Of a stretch of DNA of 64,000 nt, positions 8,557 through 15,945 are shown one piece after another. The stretch is from Poriferisodalis sp965215815 (lineage in GTDB: Bacteria; Actinomycetota; Acidimicrobiia; Acidimicrobiales; Poriferisodalaceae), in the NCBI RefSeq assembly GCF_965215815.1, contig NZ_CBDCEO010000013.1, positions 2,480,001 through 2,544,000 on the forward strand. The letters are read 5' to 3'. The position numbers and the translations under genes are program-made. Numbering within the stretch: the stretch's first letter is position 1; every line of letters begins with the position of its first letter. The notes beneath the pieces are model-generated. The model was given only the letters and a program-made list of their open reading frames with translations, was not told where the DNA came from and made no database searches.

Positions 8557-9663
8557 ATGGCGCTCTCGGACTCCGAAGAACGGATACTTCGCGCAGCGGG
8601 CTCGGATCCGAGCCCGGTAGCGCGCCTGCAAGCCGTCGGTGTGACGCTCGCTAAGCATGGAGAAGATGCCGAGGCTTCGCGCGACCTCTTGACGCAGGGC
8701 TACCTCACGCATGTCAGTCCCTCGTTTCATCTCGTTCCGAGAGGCGATTCGATGTTCGCCGAAGACGCCTTCGACGAGGCGTACGCAGCACTCGCGGCGG
8801 GCACTGAGAACTTCGCCCACGTCGACGAGGCATCGCTCAAAGCGACGCTTCTTGAGTGCCCAGCGGCATTGGCCCCGCTGCGCATGATCCTTGGGCTGAC
8901 GCACAACGAGCTGGCGGTTGCCATCCGTCTTCACGATCCCGAGTCGAACGTTGCCGGCGGATCGCTCAAGAGTCTCGAGCGCAGCGCTTCACCGGAACGC
9001 CCGACGGCAAAGAGGCAACGAATCGTCGGGTCGATTGCGGGCGCGGTGCTGGCAATGATGAACCGCGACCTGCTGCCTGTTCCGCCACGGGTAGCGATGT
9101 ACTTCCATTCCAAGCTCGACAAGCGCGACACGCTCAGCGGATGGCAGAGCGTGTGTGACCACACCGGTGGCGTCGCGTACTCAACGCTGCTCTTCCAGCG
9201 GTACGTCGGCGGAGTCTGGCGACAAGTGCAGGACGCGTATTCCGAAGTCAAGGGAGATGCCGTCCTGGAGATTCCGCTCCAAGACTTGCTGGATACGCGC
9301 GGTGTGCCGTACCACCGAACAAGGCGCGGGGCGGCCGGCGCCGCGGAGACTGCAGCTCGATTCGGTCTCAAGCCGGGACCAGATTTCATCATCCCGGATG
9401 ACTCCCCAACGCTTGTTGTCGAATCCAAGGTGGCCGAAGACGGCGGCACTGCCCGCGACAAGGCTGCGCGAATCCGAACCCTGGTGACGGCTGCTAACGA
9501 ACGTGGGCTGAGAGCGTGCGCGTTGATCGACGGCAAGGGGTGGACCGAACGCCCAGCTGCGCTCTGCGATGTCGTCTTGGCGACGCAAGGCCGTACTTAC
9601 ACGTTGTCGACGATCGAACAGATTCTCGAACTGCCCGAGATACAGGCACTCATTGCGGACTAG
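8557..9663 (+). CDS. Type II restriction endonuclease, PD-(D/E)XK fold (cognate of upstream methylase)
   Basis: ATG 8557 lies just after the methylase stop; a TTG at 8551 is also possible. The C-terminal part has GPDFIIP, then VVESK and a lysine-rich helix, giving an Asp about 13 residues before E-x-K, the PD-(D/E)XK active site. An N-terminal HTH-like region with LGLTHNELAVAIRLHDPES (about residues 112-130) may bind DNA. Total length is about 368 residues. Position directly after a beta-class methylase supports a restriction role. I cannot tie it to a named enzyme. Confidence 0.75.
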   Translation: MALSDSEERILRAAGSDPSPVARLQAVGVTLAKHGEDAEASRDLLTQGYLTHVSPSFHLVPRGDSMFAEDAFDEAYAALAAGTENFAHVDEASLKATLLECPAALAPLRMILGLTHNELAVAIRLHDPESNVAGGSLKSLERSASPERPTAKRQRIVGSIAGAVLAMMNRDLLPVPPRVAMYFHSKLDKRDTLSGWQSVCDHTGGVAYSTLLFQRYVGGVWRQVQDAYSEVKGDAVLEIPLQDLLDTRGVPYHRTRRGAAGAAETAARFGLKPGPDFIIPDDSPTLVVESKVAEDGGTARDKAARIRTLVTAANERGLRACALIDGKGWTERPAALCDVVLATQGRTYTLSTIEQILELPEIQALIAD

Positions 9664-9744
9664 CGCGATTGTGACCAGCGCTACGGCGTTGGCGGTTGTT
9701 GCTCTCAAAACGACAGAAAGAGGCAAAATCGCCGACGGATCTGC

Positions 9745-10299
9745 TCACTCGTGGTCGTGAGCCTCACCCAGCCCCGCATCGACCGCTTCTCGAATGCCAC
9801 GCCACGGCACGGGCGTGGCGAGTTGGTTGAGACGGTTGATGCCGAGAGATTTCTGCGAGCCCAGTTCCTGGTCGAGAACCTTGGTTGCAACAACCCAGAG
9901 CTGCCAGTAGGCGGGATCGGCGACCTTCGCGTTGTCCGCGGGTACAGGCTCGTGCATACAGAACACGTACACGTCGGCGAAGCGTTGGGGCTGGTCGTGA
10001 TGTGTGAAGGTGTCGGTGGCGGCCGACCATGACATCTTCTTCTGCGCGATGCCGAAGCTGGTTCGTGCTGAATGGTTGGGGTTCCAGCTCTGGCTACGAC
10101 CCGCCGCCTTGACTTCGATCTTCTTGTTCCGGTACTGCAGGTCGTAGGCGTCCCATTCTTGGCGGGACATTGTCTCGTCGATCACGCCCAGCGCCATGCC
10201 GACGAGCCACTCCGCGAACAGCCCGCGGTTGCGATTGTCGACGAGGTCGCCGAGCACCCAGCGGCGGAACGCATCGAGGCTCAATCGGTCCGGTGACAT
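9745..10299 (-). CDS. Predicted PD-(D/E)XK nuclease-like protein
   Basis: The start is ATG 10299 (MSPDRLSLDA). The 184-residue product has WDAYDLQYRNKKIEVKAAG at about residues 53-71: an Asp, a short strand and an E-V-K, which is the PD-(D/E)XK catalytic pattern, followed by a Ser/Gln-rich loop. An upstream helix (NRGLFAEWLVG) matches the alpha helix that often precedes this core. Proteins of this type occur as solitary genes near restriction systems. The gene is on the opposite strand to the adjacent restriction-modification operon, so it is probably a separate unit. Confidence 0.65.
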   Translation of the reverse strand: MSPDRLSLDAFRRWVLGDLVDNRNRGLFAEWLVGMALGVIDETMSRQEWDAYDLQYRNKKIEVKAAGRSQSWNPNHSARTSFGIAQKKMSWSAATDTFTHHDQPQRFADVYVFCMHEPVPADNAKVADPAYWQLWVVATKVLDQELGSQKSLGINRLNQLATPVPWRGIREAVDAGLGEAHDHE

Positions 10300-10366
10300 A
10301 GCCGGCGACCGTAATCGCACGGACCTGCTCGGCGGCTATCAGTCTTCGACCAGGGACCAGACACGC

Positions 10367-10585
10367 TTGACGGGCAGTTCGGCTTGTGCGTGTGCGAAGA
10401 AGCAACCCGTGCTGTTGCGGGTCTTTATTCACTTCCACGGCGAGAAGATCGTCTTGCTGCTGGGTGGCTTCGACAAGGGCCGATTCCCGAAGGCGAAGCG
10501 TCAGCAACGCGAGATCAACAACGCGCGGAAGCTGCTGACGCAGTTCAAGGAGCGCCAACGCCGAGAACGGCGACTCCGTGATTGA
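10367..10585 (+). pseudogene. C-terminal part of a RelE/HigB (Gp49-like) toxin
   Basis: The frame encodes KKQPVLLRVFIHFHGEKI, then VLLLGGFDKGR and a basic helix rich in Arg/Lys, which is the C-terminal half of RelE/HigB-type toxins (Gp49/DUF891). No proper start or N-terminal strand is visible in this frame; a different frame just upstream reads more like the missing part, which suggests a frameshift. TTG 10367 is only a formal start. It is followed by an XRE antitoxin, the normal toxin-then-antitoxin order of higBA. Confidence 0.6.
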
Positions 10586-10633
10586 CACAATATGGCGAAT
10601 TTCCTATATTGGTTCGCGAGGAGGGGGTCGCTG

Positions 10634-10924
10634 ATGCCACCCACATACGACGAGGCGGTCGAATCGCGTCGAGCACGCCTTGGTTCAGATGCCGTGGCGC
10701 AAGGCGAGATCTTCGCGCAGGCATACAAGATTGCGCTTCAAGTCATGGACCTGCGCGAGAAGCACGGTCTTACCCAAGCCCAGCTGGCTCGACGCTGCAA
10801 CATGAGCCAAGCGGACATCAGCCGGATCGAGCGCGGCTCGACCAGTCCGACGGCACGCACTCTGCAGCGGATCGCAGACGCACTTGAAGCCGACCTGCGC
10901 CTCGTAGCGCGCGCCCCAGCTTGA
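10634..10924 (+). CDS. XRE-family antitoxin/transcriptional regulator (HigA-like)
   Basis: ATG 10634 has a strong GGAGGGGG site (about 10619-10627) and is preferred to ATG 10592. The 96-residue product has a helix-turn-helix of the Cro/CI type: KHGLTQAQLARRCNMSQADI at about residues 45-64, then RIERGSTSPTARTLQRIADA. It would bind the operon promoter and neutralise the toxin encoded just upstream. Because that toxin looks damaged, this antitoxin may be an orphan. Confidence 0.82.
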   Translation: MPPTYDEAVESRRARLGSDAVAQGEIFAQAYKIALQVMDLREKHGLTQAQLARRCNMSQADISRIERGSTSPTARTLQRIADALEADLRLVARAPA

Positions 10925-11575
10925 CCCGTTCGCGGCCTACAGCCTCTGCTGCATTGGCAGCGTGCGCCGCACCGATGAAACGAAGCATCACGGGGATGAT
11001 AGCTCGCAAGTAGGCGGACTCGCAGGTCACAGGCTGTTTCGTGACCGCCGGATTTGAGGCTCCACATTAGGACGGGTGGGTGCTCCACATTCGCGTTCTG
11101 ACCCTGATACGAGGCGGTTCGGTCGAATCCGGCATCTGTGCAGGTCAGTGGTGAGTTGTGTGCGGCGGCTCCAGTTTGAGTCGCTGATCCGAAACGCTGG
11201 CAGGCACTGGTGGTGCCGCATCGGCTTTCGGCCCCACATTCGTGTTCGCGAATGCGTTTCGTCATTGAGGCGAAAGCCCGCTCCGAGGCCTCAAATCTCG
11301 CGTCTGCGCAGGTCAGGCCGCGTTCAAGCCGGTCAGGCGCCATGAGTCCCGAATGCGTTTCGGTTTGACTTGTTTGCGGGCATGGAGGGGTCGGATCGGC
11401 TGCTTGGCCGGTCGGGATCGCTGCCGAAACGCTGTCGGGGACAAGGTGATCCGGGGATTGCGTCGTCCCAGTGAACTGCTCGGCTCCTGCGCTTCGGCCT
11501 CCACGCCTTGAGTGGTATTGCTATGCTGGAGATGCATCGAGCCGATTCGCCGCCGACCGCCAGTAAGCCCTCCTA
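10925..11575 (+). other. Intergenic region with short degenerate repeats
   Basis: No convincing gene was found in these 650 bases. Besides the right copy of the 42-bp repeat, CTCCACATT occurs twice (about 11060 and 11083) with a related CCCACATTCG near 11234. The 13-mer CGAATGCGTTTCG occurs at 11249-11261 and 11350-11362, and CCGAAACGCTG near 11187 and 11424. This pattern resembles decayed transposon ends, which is an inference. Confidence 0.4.
11054..11095 (+). repeat. 42-bp direct repeat, right copy
   Basis: It pairs with 7513-7554 (34 of 42 identical, same orientation). It closes a block of about 3.58 kb that carries the methylase, endonuclease, PD-(D/E)XK nuclease and toxin-antitoxin genes. 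Confidence 0.65.
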
Positions 11576-11959
11576 GTGGCGCGCAAGTCCAGCAAGACGA
11601 CGCGGCCTCGTCCGGCCCCGCCGCCTCCGCCGCACGCCGAGCGGCCCGCTGAACGCATCGGGGCTGCAGGGGGCCTGTCGGCCTGGGCGCTGGGTGCGCT
11701 GTTCCTGATGTGGTTTCCCGGCGGTGCCGGATTTACGAGCGCGTTCTGCGGTGCCGACTGGGACGCGCCGTGCCAGCAGCGGTACTCGGCGGGATGGATC
11801 GTGGTCGCCGTGACGATCGCCGCGACGCTGGGGCTTTCGTTCCTGTTCCGCCGGCGGTCCGTGGTCGTGGTCGCCGTGCTCTGCGTGCCCGCGCAGGTCT
11901 GCTTCTACGTCGCGTATGCGATCCCGACCGCTGCGTCGATTCCCAACTTGCCAAGCTGA
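11576..11959 (+). CDS. Small membrane protein, about three transmembrane helices
   Basis: GTG 11576 starts a 127-residue product with a basic, proline-rich N-terminus (about 1-27) and hydrophobic segments at about 33-52, 73-90 and 96-115. Two cysteines (CGADWDAPC) lie in the loop between helices 1 and 2. By the positive-inside rule the N-terminus should be cytoplasmic. I recognise no family. It stands alone. Confidence 0.6.
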   Translation: MARKSSKTTRPRPAPPPPPHAERPAERIGAAGGLSAWALGALFLMWFPGGAGFTSAFCGADWDAPCQQRYSAGWIVVAVTIAATLGLSFLFRRRSVVVVAVLCVPAQVCFYVAYAIPTAASIPNLPS

Positions 11960-12070
11960 GCGGAGGCCGGCTTGGCGGCCAGCAGCGCTGTGTGGTGCGT
12001 GACCAAGGATCGAGCCGCGCAAGCTCGGTCCTTCAGGGCCGAGTACGCCCCATTACACAGTCCGCCGTTC

Positions 12071-12349
12071 TTAGTCCGCGAGCAGTGCTTGGCGGAACTG
12101 CACCGCGTAGCTATCCGGCACGACTCTGAACCTGATGGTCAACGGTCCTTGTTGTTCTTCTCGCACATGCAGACCGCCTTCCTCGGCTGAAATGCCGTTC
12201 ACCGGCTGACCGGGCCAGCTTCCCCGCGAGTGACGCATCACCCGATTCACGATCTTCCATGCACAGTCCCGCACAATTGTGGACTCATGTGCGCCGAGGG
12301 ATCGGAAGCTGTCGAGGGACCCGGGAGTCCACTCCCAGCCGTCGTCCAC
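12071..12349 (-). CDS. Small hypothetical protein, second gene of a two-gene cassette
   Basis: GTG 12349 lies 2 bp after the stop of the 55-residue gene upstream, so the two are probably translated together. The 92-residue product has a Trp-rich N-terminus and a C-terminal part with strand-like LTIRFRVVPDSYAVQF. Pairing of a 55- and a 92-residue protein in an island full of toxin-antitoxin genes suggests a toxin-antitoxin pair, but no toxin family is recognised. Confidence 0.45.
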   Translation of the reverse strand: MDDGWEWTPGSLDSFRSLGAHESTIVRDCAWKIVNRVMRHSRGSWPGQPVNGISAEEGGLHVREEQQGPLTIRFRVVPDSYAVQFRQALLAD

Positions 12350-12351
12350 CG

Positions 12352-12519
12352 TCAGTCAGCGGGCCGGTCAGGAAAGCAGGCTTCGACGTCGCTTCTGGGC
12401 ACTGTGGGCAGCGGTGTGCCGTCGCGTTCGTGGCGACGTATCTCGTCTTCGAGTTGTTGCGCGTCGCTGGTCGCGATGGCTTGGGTAGCAGTCGAGACGG
12501 TGCCGTCGATCACTGTCAT
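12352..12519 (-). CDS. Small antitoxin-like protein, first gene of a two-gene cassette
   Basis: ATG 12519 starts a 55-residue acidic, helical product (MTVIDGTVSTATQAIATSDA...). A TACAAT hexamer lies about 7 bases upstream on the minus strand, fitting a -10 box of a nearly leaderless message. Size, acidity and position ahead of a slightly larger gene resemble an antitoxin. No DNA-binding motif is evident, so the role is inferred. Confidence 0.45.
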   Translation of the reverse strand: MTVIDGTVSTATQAIATSDAQQLEDEIRRHERDGTPLPTVPRSDVEACFPDRPAD

Positions 12520-12618
12520 GGGGTCATTGTAATACACGGATCGGCTGTCCCGGCATGGGGCTGACCCCCGCTCGACACAGCGCAGCAGTCTTGCTACTGG
12601 CCCCACAACATAAATGGC

Positions 12619-12647
12619 ATTTTTGCTATCGGCGCGATAACAAAAAT
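12619..12647. promoter_or_regulatory. 13-bp inverted repeat with 3-bp spacer (operator-like)
   Basis: The arms ATTTTTGCTATCG (12619-12631) and CGATAACAAAAAT (12635-12647) are complementary at 12 of 13 positions around a GCG spacer. The site is AT-rich in GC-rich DNA. It lies 100 bp upstream of the 55/92-residue cassette and downstream of the damaged small genes on the same strand. The geometry suits a dimeric repressor or a tyrosine-recombinase core; lack of a T-run argues against a terminator. Confidence 0.55.
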
Positions 12648-12830
12648 GGCAGGCGTCGCAGTTTGGTTATCTGCCCCTGATGACCCGCCGCTGCCGCATC
12701 GAGGGAACCGGGCTGTCGCCATGGCGATGTCGGTCGCCGAGGTGTTGCAGGGGACGGATACGCGAATTCCCGATCATCCAGCGAAGACGCAGGGAATTGC
12801 GCCGAGCCGACACTCCCTCAGAAAACGGAC

Positions 12831-13000
12831 TCAGGCATCGCTGAGATCGTCCATCGGTCCCGCAACGTCGACATGCGCCGCCGCGATGGTGCCGTTGTCG
12901 TCCAGGCCTGCTGCTCGGGCTGCATTCATGATTCGCTCGGCGACGGCTTCGGCGAACGCTGTCGCACCAAGGAATCCAGGTCAACGATGCCTGATGCCAT
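12831..13000 (-). pseudogene. 56-residue gene broken by a 1-nt frameshift
   Basis: ATG 13000 starts MASGIVDLDSL; after the run at about 12965-12970 the frame must shift by one base to continue as GATAFAEAVAERIMNAARAAG and a polar tail ending at TGA 12831. The interval is 170 bases; one added G gives exactly 57 codons. The second part has the look of a real helical protein. The start overlaps the end of the IS-interrupted gene by 20 bp, so both belonged to one operon. A base-calling error in GGG/GG is an alternative. Confidence 0.5.
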
Positions 13001-13214
13001 CGCGACCATTCTCCCAACAGCCCGCGACAAATGCGTCGCAGCAATCCGTGCCGCGGCTCATTCTGCTCGACGAGAGGTACCGAAGCCCCTTGACGAAGAG
13101 TCTCGCTGTTCGGATGCCGGCAAGCGCAAGACGCTTCTTGGGCCTGGTCGCATGAGGCGCGCGTGCAACTCGCACACATCGTTCGGCGAGTCGTGCCGCC
13201 GCGCCAAGCACTAA
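12981..13214 (-). pseudogene. 3' part of the small gene interrupted by the IS1380 element
   Basis: This continues the gene that begins at 15180. Joining 15180-14892 to 13210-12981 (removing the IS and one CTAA copy) gives 519 bases, an open frame of 172 residues plus stop. The C-terminal part is very basic. See the 5' fragment for the family. Confidence 0.6.
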
Positions 13215-14891
13215 CCCTGATTGTTCATGAGTCTGGTGGGCTTGGGTGTGTGAGTCCGCGGAAAAGCCCCTCTGATCTGCGACGATGCGTGTTGTCGAAG
13301 CACGTGATCGGCAGTTCAGGGGGGCATCTCCGAGGTGAAACTTAGCAGTGTGGCGAACGCGCGTCTGGCAGGCGGCGGGGATCGGGTGGTGTGGGGTGCG
13401 GGGCTGTTCGCTTTGGGCGGTTTCGCGGACCGCGTCGGGCTGACCGGGGCGCTGTCGGCGGCGGTGCGGTGGCGCGGCGAGCGGGCCCCGGTTCATGACC
13501 GGGGCGTGTTGTTGGTGCATCTGTTGTTGGTGCTGGCCGGCGGCGGGGAGGCGTGCACAGATATCGAGCATCTGCGGTCTCAGCGGGACCTGTTCGGGCC
13601 GGTGGGGTCGCACTCGACGCTGTATCGGGCGCTGCGCGGCATCGACGGCTCGGCGCTGGGCGCGTTGTGGGGGGCCGCGGCGATCGCACGCGCCGAGGCG
13701 TGGTCGAAGCGCCGCGGCTCGGGTCCGTTGGTGCTCGACATCGACTCGACGCTGGTGGAGGTCCACTCGGAGAACAAGCAGGGCGCCGCGCCCCATTACA
13801 AGGGCGGGTACGGATTCCATCCGATGATGTGCTCGACTGCGGACGGGGAGCCGCTGTGGACGAAGCTGCGCCCGGGCAACGCCGCCGCGAACGACATCGC
13901 CGATCACATAGAAGTGCTCGACGCTGCGATATCGGTGCTGCCCGACGCCGACGCGGCAGGCCACCGCGCAGGCGACGACGCGGCGCTGGGGGGACGCGAG
14001 ATGGTGCTGCGGGTCGACGCCGGGGGCTGCTCGGCGCGCATCGCAGCAGCATGCCGGGACCGCAACATCACGTTCTTCATGTCCGCTCGGGCCACCGCGG
14101 GCATCGACGCCGCGATCGCGGCTGCCCGCTGCGATCCCCGACGCTGGACCGCCGCGGTGGCGAACCCCAAACAGCGCCGCTCCAAAGCCCACGTCGCGGA
14201 GCTGACCGATCTGGTGGACACCTCGGGCTGGCCCGAGGGGACACGGCTGATCATCCGACGCGAACCGCTGCACCCGGGCGCGCAGCGCAGCCTGTTCGCG
14301 TCGGAGAACTTCCGCTACTGGGGATTCCTCACCGACGCCACAGCCAGCCCCGCGCGGCTCGACAAGCTCATGAGAAAGCACGCCGACGTCGAAGACGCCG
14401 TCGCCCGTCTCAAGGACTCCGGGCTGGCGCGCATGCCCTTCAACGCCTGGGACGCCAACTGCGCATGGACAGCGCTGTGCACCATCAGCGCAGCGCTCGT
14501 GCACTGGTTCCAGACACACTGCCTCACCGGACCGCTCAAACGCGCAGCACCCAAACGGCTCCGCTGGACGCTGTGGCACCTGCCCGCGCTCGTATGCGAA
14601 ACCGGCCGACGCGTCAAGCTCCGGCTCCCCACAGCACACCCCGGCGCCAAAGCCCTGCTCGCCGCCCAGCACCCCAACTGAGCACCCCGCACCCCAGCCG
14701 CCAACAGCGCCGCTCACCCAGCGGCCGGCCCGCCGCGCCCCCACACCCATGTCAGGGTCCAACACCGGCCCCACGACCACCCCAGCAGCGCCAAACAACA
14801 CCCACCGGGTCCCGCCAAGCCGACAAACCCGCCCCGCACACCGAAAACACAACCCAAAACGCCGATAAGGCATTCTCATGAACAATCAGGG
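13215..14891 (+). mobile_element. Complete IS1380-family insertion sequence
   Basis: The element is 1677 bp. The terminal inverted repeats are exact over 17 bases: CCCTGATTGTTCATGAG at 13215-13231 and its complement at 14875-14891. A CTAA target duplication flanks it (13211-13214 and 14892-14895). One intact transposase gene fills the interior. Perfect ends, intact gene and clean duplication point to a recent insertion. Confidence 0.93.
13335..14681 (+). CDS. IS1380-family transposase
   Basis: ATG-type start at 13335, 448 residues, full length for the family. The DDE catalytic residues fit Asp137 (VLDIDST), Asp228 (VLRVDAG) and Glu353 (ADVEDAVARL). The HSENKQGA...YKGGYGFHPM block after the first Asp is characteristic of IS1380. 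An N-terminal HTH-like region and a C-terminal KLRLPTAHP segment are present. It moves the element by cut-and-paste-type transposition. Nothing suggests inactivation. Confidence 0.93.
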   Translation: MKLSSVANARLAGGGDRVVWGAGLFALGGFADRVGLTGALSAAVRWRGERAPVHDRGVLLVHLLLVLAGGGEACTDIEHLRSQRDLFGPVGSHSTLYRALRGIDGSALGALWGAAAIARAEAWSKRRGSGPLVLDIDSTLVEVHSENKQGAAPHYKGGYGFHPMMCSTADGEPLWTKLRPGNAAANDIADHIEVLDAAISVLPDADAAGHRAGDDAALGGREMVLRVDAGGCSARIAAACRDRNITFFMSARATAGIDAAIAAARCDPRRWTAAVANPKQRRSKAHVAELTDLVDTSGWPEGTRLIIRREPLHPGAQRSLFASENFRYWGFLTDATASPARLDKLMRKHADVEDAVARLKDSGLARMPFNAWDANCAWTALCTISAALVHWFQTHCLTGPLKRAAPKRLRWTLWHLPALVCETGRRVKLRLPTAHPGAKALLAAQHPN

Positions 14892-15180
14892 CTAACTGCA
14901 GAGAGCGCTCGCAAATCGTCAGGCGGCGACGCGCGTTCGCTCTCGGTGGCTCAGCTCCGAGTCGGCTCAGCCAGTCTTCAGGCAGGTCCCTCTCCGCCGC
15001 GATCTGAGCGGCCAGCTCCCCGACGACATCCGGTCCATCTTCGAGCGCCTCATCGACCGTGGCAGCCGTGTCTCCGTCACGATGGATCATCACAGCGGTC
15101 ATGCCGTCATGCACATAGACGCGGGCATGGATGCCTCGTCCCGCTAGACGGCCGTTGAGTTCAGCCAGAGCTTCGTCCAT
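14892..15180 (-). pseudogene. 5' part of IS-interrupted gene (nucleotidyltransferase-like / DUF6036-like)
   Basis: ATG 15180 starts MDEALAELNGRLAGRGI, then HARVYVHDGM, a DEALED segment and ERDLPEDWLSRLG. The layout (short helix, strand with a central turn, later LPxDWL) resembles DUF6036/nucleotidyltransferase-like proteins, some of which act as toxins of AbiEii-type systems. The likeness is by eye only. The IS entered after about residue 96; the frame then reads into IS DNA and stops at 14752. It starts 24 bp after a small Cys-containing gene on the same strand. Confidence 0.6.
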
Positions 15181-15204
15181 GCGCGCACCCTACGAAGGGA
15201 CGAA

Positions 15205-15366
15205 TCAGATCGTCCATAGGGCCTGAGGGTCACGGGGGTTGACGCTGAGGAACTGCGGGCCGGGGCAGGCGGCAGTAGCCCTGGCTGCGGGCGCCGGCAG
15301 GCTCACGCGACGGATACACCGAGGACACGCCTTCGCAGCCCGTCCGGTCCAGATGGCTGCCGCCAT
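15205..15366 (-). CDS. Small protein with CPRC motif, 53 residues
   Basis: ATG 15366 has an AAGAAGGCGG site. The product begins MAAAIWTGRAAKACPRCI, carries a CxxC pair, and ends in FLSVNPRDPQALWTI. The frame is open further upstream without a start. The CPRC pair suggests metal binding, but only one such pair is complete. It lies in a minus-strand run of small genes between 15867 and 12831. Function unknown. Confidence 0.45.
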   Translation of the reverse strand: MAAAIWTGRAAKACPRCIRRVSLPAPAARATAACPGPQFLSVNPRDPQALWTI

Positions 15367-15436
15367 GGCCGCCTTCTTGCTGGTCGTATCCGCTTCTGAC
15401 TTGCCCTGCCAGTCGCAGCCACCCCCGTCTGCCCCG

Positions 15437-15580
15437 TTATGGCGTCGCTCTGCGCAGCGGCGGGCGGCATTTCCCGCAGCGCTTCTGCCCGGCCTTCAGC
15501 ATGCGCATGCAGGGCCTGCCTTTGCGTGTCGTGCCTCCGCAGAACCGTCGTCGCTTCATATCGGGAGGATGCCCTGTCAT
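15437..15580 (-). CDS. 47-residue Cys-rich (phage-type zinc-ribbon-like) protein
   Basis: ATG 15580 overlaps the stop of the preceding frame as ATGA. The product has RRRFCGGTTRKGRPC, then GQKRCGKC. The pattern C-x3-T-x2-G-x-PC followed by G-x-x-RC is seen in short phage and mobile-element proteins that bind a single zinc ion. It is very basic and probably binds nucleic acid; that is inference. The short length and overlap argue for a real coupled gene. Confidence 0.6.
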   Translation of the reverse strand: MTGHPPDMKRRRFCGGTTRKGRPCMRMLKAGQKRCGKCRPPLRRATP

Positions 15581-15867
15581 GGCGTCGCTCTGCGGTCATG
15601 ACGGCAGTCGTCCCATCCGGGCGGCTCGGTGCCAGTGCCGCCGCAGCGGTCCCGTCGCCGATGCCGCGGGTGGCCGGTTGTGCACCGGGCGACCCGACAG
15701 CCGTACGACGGGATCAAGCCCCCACGAACGCCCCGGCACGGTTGGCATTGTGTGTCAGGTCCGGACCGGCCGCCGAGGCAGGAATCTGCCAGCCAGACCC
15801 AGGAATTGCGCCTTGCCGAAAGGGTGCCGGGCCTCACCGCGGCTTGCTTCGACGCTGCCGCAGGCAT
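15577..15867 (-). CDS. Hypothetical protein ending GTEPPGWDDCRHDRRATP
   Basis: The frame ends at 15577 with an ATGA overlap to the next gene. Its last residues match the C-terminus of the secreted protein at 17676-18041 (GTEPPGWDDCRHDR). The N-terminal part is Arg/Cys-rich, has no signal peptide and does not resemble that protein. It may be a chimera formed by recombination or a decayed paralogue. ATG 15867 is an arbitrary start. Confidence 0.35.
   Translation of the reverse strand: MPAAASKQAAVRPGTLSARRNSWVWLADSCLGGRSGPDTQCQPCRGVRGGLIPSYGCRVARCTTGHPRHRRRDRCGGTGTEPPGWDDCRHDRRATP
15593..15633. repeat. 41-bp direct repeat, copy A
   Basis: This segment matches 17680-17720 at 40 of 41 bases in the same orientation. 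It encodes, on the minus strand, the shared C-terminus GTEPPGWDDCRHD of two small proteins and covers the point where each overlaps the next gene. Confidence 0.85.
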
Positions 15868-15945
15868 CTCTCGACGCGCGGGTAGCGTCTCGTTCGCCCT
15901 GACGGCTTGTCGGGCTGAGTCCTGCGAACGGAACTGACACCACCG

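Noticed and set aside
12646..13155. Plus-strand frame of 169 codons
   Set aside because: It has poor coding character and lies antisense to the better supported minus-strand remnants (12831-13214).
12981..14885. Minus-strand frame of 634 codons running across the IS
   Set aside because: It is antisense to the IS1380 transposase; only the part outside the IS (12981-13214) is used as a gene remnant.
15181..15945. A second relic CRISPR array in the 15.2-15.9 kb region
   Set aside because: The repeats there are isolated (41-bp block and short ATGGCGTCGCTCTGC copies 141 bases apart) and lack regular 60-base spacing.
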